In this document: one piece after another, positions 7,340 to 13,513 of the stretch
Layout: every line of letters begins with the position of its first letter
Position numbering within the stretch: the first letter of the stretch is position 1
From: an uncultured Bacteroidales bacterium
GTDB lineage: Bacteria > Bacteroidota > Bacteroidia > Bacteroidales > UBA932
DNA: 13,513 bases
Assembly: GCA_937890845.1 (NCBI GenBank)
Contig: CALADR010000137.1
Location: 1 to 13,513, forward strand
Direction: 5' to 3'
Program-made: the position numbers and the translations under genes
Notes under the pieces: generated by a model
What the model was told of the DNA's origin: nothing
Seen by the model: only the letters and a program-made list of their open reading frames with translations
The model's database searches: none

Positions 7340-9793
7340 TTATTTGTTATATCTTATGGCGATATATGAAATTGAACTTGCATGTGATGCATGGAGTGAG
7401 GTTCCAGCCGTACAGTCCTGAAGACGGGCATTGGCATAGTCGGCTCCGTCAGAGCATATATCGCTGGTAGGACGGAGGCGTATATAGACATTTTCTTTGC
7501 CCAACATTTCAAGAGGTAGTTCGAAGTTGATACATTTGTATGCGACAAGTGATGAATATAATGTATTGGCCCATACGGAAACATCAGGAACAGTGTATTC
7601 TCCGATAGGTTTCCATTCAGTATCATATTCCGGATCCTGTGATTCTGTTTCAGACCATTCTGCTATCCAGAATCGCGGCGTGAACCATGATTGCTGGGAG
7701 TTCATGACATTTATCTGCATTGACAGCTGGTCTGTACTTATGCCTTGTGTAGAGACTTTCATAAGCCATGCGTATGGCCTCTTAGTTTCGTCATTCCACC
7801 AGTAATGGCTGGCAAATCCCGTGTAACAGCCTCCGGAAACATTTGATTTGCCGCACATTGATCCACTTTGGTTGTTGATTCCGCCTTTTCCTCTTCCGCT
7901 GTTGTTGACAACATCTTTGCTGGAAGCATTAGGTCCGCACCATTCTATAGTCCCGTCAGGGTTATTGCTTACGAACTGTGACATTGAAGGGTTATAGTGT
8001 TCTTTTGCAGGGTCAATAACTACTCCGATGCCATTGAAGTTACCCCAATTATCTCCAAACATGTAGCTCTTGTTATTTCCCATAGGGCCTAGATAGTCAT
8101 AAGTTCCGGAACCCCAGAAATGCTGTTTGTATGTGGCCTGAATATAGTCAAGGTTGGCATCGTGAGTGTATTTCTCCTGATATGTGTGTGTAAACCATCC
8201 GTTTTCTCCATATGTAGGAAGAGCAACTTCATTTTCCATATCAGGATTAAGATAGCGATATTCAGTAAGAATGGCAGAGAAGCTGTCTTCGACGCTGTCA
8301 TTCATTTGTCCCCATACGTCATCTTTGCACTGATGTCTTATCTGATATCTACCTATGTTTCCTAGGGTCGGGTCAATATCAATATCAACAGGGTCTCCTC
8401 CGTTTTTCCATTCGTAACGGGAGAATCTTTCGTGCACGATTACGCCAGAGAGTTTTCCTGAACCGTAAGGAAGTCGTGTTCCGTCATTTCTGTATGTACA
8501 GACAGTGTTTGTGTACATATACATGGAGTTTCCGTTTACGTCACGTACCAGAAGAGGGTATTTGGAAAGACGGTGCGCTCCTGTTGCGATTGTATATCCT
8601 TCATTGACAGGGCATATGGCTCCTTTCCTTATAGGTAGTTCGCAGTCCTTGAGAGTGACGTAGGTATAGATGTCTTTGTCAGTAAGGTCCTTCATGTATT
8701 TCTCCTTGACGGGAATTTCTGATTTTGTGCCAGGTACCTGTGATACAATCATGGTTTTTGTTATACCTGTAAGGACATATCTTTCAGGCTCTTCCTTCAT
8801 TGTAAGTACTGTTCCGTGAAGAAGAATCTGAACTTTGTCGAACTGTTTGAATACATTGTCATCAGGAGTTTCTGTAATGACACATATTCCTTCCGACGCA
8901 TCTCCGTTCTGGATATATACTGTCTTTTCGGAGTTGAGGTAGTCAATCTGTGAAGTGGTAATTTGCTCGTTCTCACCGGCATTGCCGCTTTCCTTGCTAC
9001 TGACGACCACTCCGTCCAGTATTACATATTCGTTGATAGTTTCTCCTGTAGAGAATCTGTCTTTCAGTTCATTGAAAGACAGTATCTGTCCGAGACCTTC
9101 TTTTGCATTTCTCTGGACAAGGTTTACAGTTACAGATACTTCTTCTCCCCATCCGTCTGTGAAAGAGAAATCTATTGCTGCTGTACGGGGTTTTTCTGGT
9201 TCTGAATTTGAATCTGTTATGAATTGTATGGAGCAGTCATCTCCTCCGTTTGGATCGGCTTCGATAGTTGCTTCTTTGATCCATCCCCCGTTTTCTTCAT
9301 CAGTATATGCTATATTGACATTCATATAGTCGTAAGGGATGTTTGTCTTTATAGGTGCGGTAGTGACTCCACCTGCGCCTTTTGCAATGACGGAGGTGTT
9401 CTCCATTGTCATTGCTGCTTCTATAAAGCCTTTTTGTTTGATATATATCGTGTCCCTGCGGGAATCGACATCGCTGCAAAGGGCGAATACTGCCATTCTC
9501 TTGAATTCCTCGTTGAATGTGCATTCCGCTGTGATTGTATCGTCTCCGTTTCCGCTTCTTTTATTGAGACTTATCCAGTCCTGTCCTTCATTAACATCTT
9601 CAATATGGAATTCTCCGTTTGAATAAACCGGAATTTCCAATGTGGCAGCTTCTGCTTCCACGATGAAAGTTTTTTCAGGAGCCCCGAGTTCTACCAGTTC
9701 AATCTTTGCTGCATCATCGCAAGACTGTGAGAGCCCTCCTATTGTTGCAATGGCCAGAAGATTGGCAGAGAATATTTTAGTTTTGTAATTCAT
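7340..9793 (-). CDS. Surface lipoprotein with BACON-like and DUF5689-like domains, copy 2 of a paralogous pair
   Basis: 817-residue lipoprotein, probably exported to the cell surface. The signal peptide ends in a relaxed lipobox LSQSC with lipidated C25. The acidic D26-D27 that follow resemble the Bacteroidetes lipoprotein export signal. Residues about 30-120 and 121-228 form two BACON-like immunoglobulin-fold repeats (PVYSNGEF ... WISLN ... IYIKQKG; the second ends VNLVQRN). A DUF5689-like region follows at about 229-490, with segments resembling OB-fold strands (VILDGVVVSS, KTVYIQNGD, FDKVQILLHG) and ending GRYQIRHQ. The Gly/Asn/Trp-rich C-terminal beta region (about 500-817) ends YIAIRYNK. 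No catalytic motif is seen. It starts 13 bases after the preceding lipoprotein gene and is last in the operon. A ligand-binding accessory role for the SusC/SusD system is inferred; the ligand is unknown. Confidence 0.8.
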   Translation of the reverse strand: MNYKTKIFSANLLAIATIGGLSQSCDDAAKIELVELGAPEKTFIVEAEAATLEIPVYSNGEFHIEDVNEGQDWISLNKRSGNGDDTITAECTFNEEFKRMAVFALCSDVDSRRDTIYIKQKGFIEAAMTMENTSVIAKGAGGVTTAPIKTNIPYDYMNVNIAYTDEENGGWIKEATIEADPNGGDDCSIQFITDSNSEPEKPRTAAIDFSFTDGWGEEVSVTVNLVQRNAKEGLGQILSFNELKDRFSTGETINEYVILDGVVVSSKESGNAGENEQITTSQIDYLNSEKTVYIQNGDASEGICVITETPDDNVFKQFDKVQILLHGTVLTMKEEPERYVLTGITKTMIVSQVPGTKSEIPVKEKYMKDLTDKDIYTYVTLKDCELPIRKGAICPVNEGYTIATGAHRLSKYPLLVRDVNGNSMYMYTNTVCTYRNDGTRLPYGSGKLSGVIVHERFSRYEWKNGGDPVDIDIDPTLGNIGRYQIRHQCKDDVWGQMNDSVEDSFSAILTEYRYLNPDMENEVALPTYGENGWFTHTYQEKYTHDANLDYIQATYKQHFWGSGTYDYLGPMGNNKSYMFGDNWGNFNGIGVVIDPAKEHYNPSMSQFVSNNPDGTIEWCGPNASSKDVVNNSGRGKGGINNQSGSMCGKSNVSGGCYTGFASHYWWNDETKRPYAWLMKVSTQGISTDQLSMQINVMNSQQSWFTPRFWIAEWSETESQDPEYDTEWKPIGEYTVPDVSVWANTLYSSLVAYKCINFELPLEMLGKENVYIRLRPTSDICSDGADYANARLQDCTAGTSLHASHASSISYIAIRYNK

Positions 9794-9806
9794 TGTTCGT
9801 CAATTT

Positions 9807-12284
9807 TTAATTGTAACGTACAGTAATTGTTCCGATTCGGATTGATGTGGATTTATCTGTCAGAGTTCCTCTTTCAATGCCAAGGAAGTTCTTATATGAA
9901 TCGTCCTTGACTGAAGAAGCCTTCGGGTCTATGTCGGTGACTTTGTCTGCGACTTGTACTCTTACTATGACCTCCTTCCTACTGAAGCAGTCAGATGGAA
10001 GTTTGCGCATGATTTCAGAAAATCCGGGACAAGAGTCTTGTGATGTAGTTGACCACCATGTGATTGAGCGGTTTTTCAAAATCTTGCAGTCAGGAACGTC
10101 CTTGAAACTGTTTCCGCCGTCAGTAGAATACAGAAGTTTCCAGTGAGAAGGAGCATCCAGTGTGCTGTTGTTCATTTCACCATGATTCCACACGATTCCA
10201 AGTGTAAGGTTACTTCCGCTTATTCCATCAGTAGAGAAACTTATATCGAAATATCTTCCGCTGTCTTTTTCAAAATCCCACCATTTGTTAGTTACTTTTA
10301 TCGCTCCGTTGGATACAAGACCTTTCTGGTTAGATTTCGAGCCTCCGTTTCCTCCGTCTTTGTCTCTTCCATTGTATGTGTTGTTGAAATCAGCTGTTCC
10401 GGCTACTGTCGCATCGTAGAACCTGAGTTCACCTTCTCCTATTTCTGGTTTGTTGTCGTTAGCTTTCATATCATTCCAGTTCCATTCAACTATTGTATTG
10501 CTGAATGCCGGTGATGTCAGTTCAAGATCAGCCGGAGACATGTGCCTCAATTGATAGCGTCCGAGATCTCCGTAGCGCACGGTAGGCTCTGTTTCATGAA
10601 CAATCACTGCTCTGAATAATCCTGAGCCCTGCGGAAGAAGTTTATTGAATCCTAAGTCGCTTCCGTCGCGTCTCCATGTGCAAGCTGTATTTGTGAGCAT
10701 GTGTATTGTGCTGCCTTCAGTGTCGGATAGCAGCATCGGAGCTACGTCCCATCTTGGAGCAGTGGCAGTTCCGGAGAAAGGGTTGGCATCATCTTTCATA
10801 GAGTAGCCGTCAGTTGCATTTGTATAGCAGCCATCTTTGCTCATTATCTCCAGATTGTCAAGCATGACATAAGTAAAGATATCGTCATCCGTAAGTTCTG
10901 TTATCTTTTTATGTTTTGGCATAATGGATGCCTGATTTCCTGCTTCTGACTCAATGATGTTGTCTGCGGTTATTCCGGAGAGTGTGTACATGACAGGATC
11001 TGATACTTTGTTTAGTTCAAGCCCGTTCAGAAGAATACGTACACGAGAGAAACGTGCGATTGCAGCTTCTTCCTTTGATTCGAATGTCAGGCGCATTCCT
11101 AGCCTTCCATCCTTGGTCTGAATGTATGCGGTTCTTGAATTCAGCGATCTGTCAAATCCGAATTGGGAAATCTGCGGAGAGGAAATGATATTGGCGCTGG
11201 TATAGTCGCTGACAATATATCCTTCAATGTATTTCTGGTCATTTAGGGTAGCGGTACCTTCTGCTCCGTTGATTTTCATACGCAAATCTTCAAAACTCAT
11301 TTCTCGTGGGTATGCGCTCTGGTGTATTGTTATGCTTTGCTGTACGCTGTTGCCTAAAGCATCTGTAAATGATATCGATATACTCCCGGTTCTGGTAGCA
11401 TCTCCGTCATTTTGAAGTACTGTATATTCCAGTCCTTCTTTAGTCAGTGCGATGTCTCTTATCCAGTCATTGTCACAAGTAAAAACTATCTGGTCTGTAT
11501 ATACCCATATATTGTTTGCCGTGGTTTCGAACAGGTAGCTGTCACTTTGCCCTCCTATAGTCATTTCAGAATCCTGGAATGTTACTTCCGGGCTTGCATC
11601 TGTCTGTGTCACTACTGTAGTGGTAGATGGAGGAACAGTTGTTTCGTCTGAAGATGGTATAGTTACATCAAAAGTTATGTATGCCAATCTTGGCGCACCT
11701 GTTTTGTTTTCGCTTACATTGAAGGTTACAGCATCCTTCCCTATAGTAATGTCTGATATCCAGCGTTCGAAATCTTCTGGAACTTCCTCTCCTTCCTCTA
11801 CCATTTCTTCCGCATATTTTATGCTGGTTTTCAGGCTTTCAAGACCATATTGGATGTTTGTCTTGAAAGGATTTCTGATGCTGCCTGGTGCTCTTAGCAA
11901 GGTAAGCGCGGAATTGTCAAACAGAAATGAAGGTTCCGAAACCATTCCTTTTTGTGTCATCATTACAGTATCCCTGACTTCTCCTGAGGTAAATACGATT
12001 CCTACTTGTCTTGATACGGCATAGTTTGCTGAGTATGTAAATGTGACATCGTTTATTCCTTCTCCCGAGAGTTTGTTCAGCGATGCCCATTTTACAGGTT
12101 TTGTTAATGAAGCAGTCCATGCTCCGTTCGAATACACCATAACGTGTGTGGATCCCGCTTCGGCAGAAAGAGTGACTGCTCTTGATGATATGGCAAGAGG
12201 TCTGTCAAACTCGAACGGTTTGTTACAGCCTTGCAAAAGGAGCAGCAAGGCAGAGATAATGATAATTGTATTTGTTAATTTCAT
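9807..12284 (-). CDS. Lipoprotein with BACON-like and DUF5689-like domains, copy 1 of a paralogous pair
   Basis: 825-residue lipoprotein with a clear lipobox LLQGC (C20). The residues after the cysteine are NKPFEFD, less acidic than in copy 2. Three BACON-like repeats can be seen at about 30-115 (MVYSNGAWTASL ... MMTQKG), 116-232, and 233-327 (ending ITIHQSAYP), one more than in copy 2. The DUF5689-like core is at about 328-580 (YIEGYIVSDY, RTAYIQTKDG, FSRVRILLNG, GRYQLRHMS). The C-terminal beta region (about 585-825) contains STDGISGSNL and ends TITVRYN, matching the end of copy 2. The two cores share a TNTxCTxRxDG motif. The start at 12284 is 12 bases after the SusD-like stop, so the genes are translationally close and likely one operon. 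No enzyme motif is visible; a surface binding protein supporting SusC/SusD uptake is the best inference. Confidence 0.8.
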   Translation of the reverse strand: MKLTNTIIIISALLLLLQGCNKPFEFDRPLAISSRAVTLSAEAGSTHVMVYSNGAWTASLTKPVKWASLNKLSGEGINDVTFTYSANYAVSRQVGIVFTSGEVRDTVMMTQKGMVSEPSFLFDNSALTLLRAPGSIRNPFKTNIQYGLESLKTSIKYAEEMVEEGEEVPEDFERWISDITIGKDAVTFNVSENKTGAPRLAYITFDVTIPSSDETTVPPSTTTVVTQTDASPEVTFQDSEMTIGGQSDSYLFETTANNIWVYTDQIVFTCDNDWIRDIALTKEGLEYTVLQNDGDATRTGSISISFTDALGNSVQQSITIHQSAYPREMSFEDLRMKINGAEGTATLNDQKYIEGYIVSDYTSANIISSPQISQFGFDRSLNSRTAYIQTKDGRLGMRLTFESKEEAAIARFSRVRILLNGLELNKVSDPVMYTLSGITADNIIESEAGNQASIMPKHKKITELTDDDIFTYVMLDNLEIMSKDGCYTNATDGYSMKDDANPFSGTATAPRWDVAPMLLSDTEGSTIHMLTNTACTWRRDGSDLGFNKLLPQGSGLFRAVIVHETEPTVRYGDLGRYQLRHMSPADLELTSPAFSNTIVEWNWNDMKANDNKPEIGEGELRFYDATVAGTADFNNTYNGRDKDGGNGGSKSNQKGLVSNGAIKVTNKWWDFEKDSGRYFDISFSTDGISGSNLTLGIVWNHGEMNNSTLDAPSHWKLLYSTDGGNSFKDVPDCKILKNRSITWWSTTSQDSCPGFSEIMRKLPSDCFSRKEVIVRVQVADKVTDIDPKASSVKDDSYKNFLGIERGTLTDKSTSIRIGTITVRYN

Positions 12285-12296
12285 ATTTTCTGAGTT

Positions 12297-13513
12297 TTAA
12301 AGTCCGCAAGCATTATAAGCCTTGTTGTCTAGAGCGTATTTCGAATATACCACTTCTTTGTCGGGGATAGGATAGTATTCGTGACATGGTTTTAGATTGT
12401 CAACACGCGCCTGATAGTCAGTGGATTCCAGAATGCTCTGATAGAATATGCCCCAGCGGACAAGATCATATTTGCGCTGGAACTCACCGAAGAGTTCGCG
12501 GGCACGTTCGTTCCTGATTTCTGTCTGGAGACGAACATGTGTACGGTAAGTATAGTCATCAAGACCTGCACGTTTTCTGGTCTTGTTGAGATAGATGACG
12601 GATTGTTCGTCTTCATTTAGCTCGTTGTAGCACTCTGCCATCATTAGGATTGCATCTGCGTATCTGAATACCTTATAATTGTTTCCGTCCTGAGTTCCGT
12701 GCATATTCGGACACCAGAATTTCGGTCCCATCCAAGGACGAGTATTTACACTCTTGAATTCGTGGCCATTATATCCCCAGGCCATATTGTAGTCTTTTCT
12801 TATATCTTTACTTTTCTTTGACTGCTGACCCTGACAGAAAAGTACGCAAGGTCTTGCAGCTGCCCATGTAGTACACTCGGTTCCGAGTTCCGGAATTTCT
12901 ACGCCATCGAAAGTTGTGATTCCGTTTGATGTTTTTCTGGTAGGGGTGCATACGCAAGCTACGTTGGAAGTGTAAATCAGACCCCCCTGTGTGTAGATGT
13001 GCTGTACTTCAAAGATTGATTCAGGAGTGTTCTTGTTGCGGAACATAACATTCTCCTCATATCCGTACTGTGAGAACTCTCCGTAAATCGATTCTATCTG
13101 CTTGAGGGCTTCGAGGGCTGTATTCCAATCCTTGTTCCACATGGCAAGTTTGGCAGCAAGCATCCATCCGCAAGCAGCTCCTAGTCTGTGTCCTTCGTTG
13201 TCGCTTGTGCGTGTCTGCTTTGCTTTCGGAAGTATTTCCAACAGATCCTTTATCACTTTTTCTCTGGTCTCGTCTGCGTCCATTCTCGGAAGGGATGCGA
13301 TACTCCTGGTCTTTTACATCGTCAAAATAGAATGGAACGTCGCCGAAGAAACTAGTAAGATGCCAGTAGAAGAGAGCCCTCAATGTCTTTGCTTCACAAA
13401 GGAGCTCTATCCTGTCTTCATCGGAAAGACCTTCTGAAGATTCGATTCCGGCGATGGCATAGTTGCATCTTTGTACGCCAAGGTATCCCTGGGTCCACAT
13501 AGTCTGGCCGAAG
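12297..13513 (-). CDS. SusD/RagB-family outer-membrane binding protein, 5' end outside window, one internal frameshift
   Basis: Partner of a SusC-type TonB-dependent transporter: a surface lipoprotein that captures ligand over the porin. The N-terminal part lies beyond the window, and the frame is open to the edge (FGQTMWTQGYLGVQRCNYAI). Family signatures are the TPR-like segments LLCEAKTLRALFYWHLTSFFGDVPFYF, FRYADAILMMAECYNEL, INxxRxRAGL-like YLNKTRKRAGL, RNERARELFGEFQRKYDLVRWG, and the terminal YPIPDKEV. Near 13283-13297 the frame changes: the upstream part reads VKDQEYRIPSEN and the conserved sequence resumes one base off as MDADETREKV. This equals one extra base or two missing bases, with no homopolymer at the site. 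Apart from that the sequence looks well conserved, so either a sequencing error or a recent mutation is possible. Two lipoprotein genes follow closely. Confidence 0.85.

Noticed and set aside
11620..12024. 134-aa and other plus-strand open frames inside the lipoprotein operon (also 9224-9622 and 8955-9329)
   Set aside because: They lie antisense to long, clearly coding lipoprotein genes, and their low-complexity Ser/Phe/Val-rich translations are typical of antisense shadows.
13057..13282. Lys/Arg-rich tail of the upstream SusD frame taken as a distinct protein end
   Set aside because: The sequence after the frame change (QRKSDKG...) is the out-of-frame reading of conserved SusD sequence, not a separate domain.
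1..13513. CRISPR arrays, tRNA/rRNA genes, insertion sequences or prophage genes
   Set aside because: No regularly spaced repeats, cloverleaf-like segments, transposase or integrase motifs, or flanking terminal repeats were seen anywhere in the window.

Overview
The window looks like chromosomal DNA from a Bacteroidales-type member of the Bacteroidota. Four signs point there: a SusD/RagB outer-membrane protein, tandem lipoproteins built from BACON-like and DUF5689-like domains, a long lipobox-anchored surface-protein operon, and promoter -7 boxes of the Bacteroides type (TAnnTTTG). No 16S gene or other marker fixes the genus. No gene-free stretch exceeds 300 bases; the longest gaps are about 105 to 130 bases and hold promoters or terminator hairpins.

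Layout. (1) 92-751 (+): an AqpZ-type aquaporin, preceded by a perfect 20-bp palindrome. (2) 869-1144 (-): a small conserved-looking helical protein of unknown function with its own promoter. (3) 1209-2276 (-): a secreted NlpC/P60 cysteine peptidase with SH3-like domains. (4) 2384-6197 (+): two adjacent, closely related membrane-anchored sulfatase-fold enzymes of the LTA synthase/MdoB superfamily. They diverge from the peptidase gene, and the two facing promoters share one region. (5) 6248-7209 (+): a YhcC/YtqA-type (TIGR01212) radical SAM gene broken by a frame change and an apparent loss of about 28 nt. (6) 7260-7333: a strong bidirectional hairpin and a second, minus-strand terminator. (7) 7340-13513 (-): an operon read right to left: a SusD-like protein (cut by the window edge and containing a single frame change), then two large paralogous lipoproteins. 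The gaps are only 12 and 13 nt, so the three are probably co-transcribed, presumably after a susC gene outside the window.

Working together. The right half is one end of a SusC/SusD-type outer-membrane uptake or binding locus. Its accessory surface lipoproteins carry no recognisable glycosidase or other enzyme in this window, so the ligand is unknown. The left half is an envelope-related neighbourhood: water channel, peptidoglycan-fragment peptidase, and a pair of periplasm-facing phospho-group transferase-like enzymes. The most unusual points are the tandem LTA-synthase-like pair in a lineage not known to make lipoteichoic acid, the paralogous DUF5689 lipoprotein pair with putative OB-fold-like cores, and two broken reading frames in otherwise well-conserved genes.
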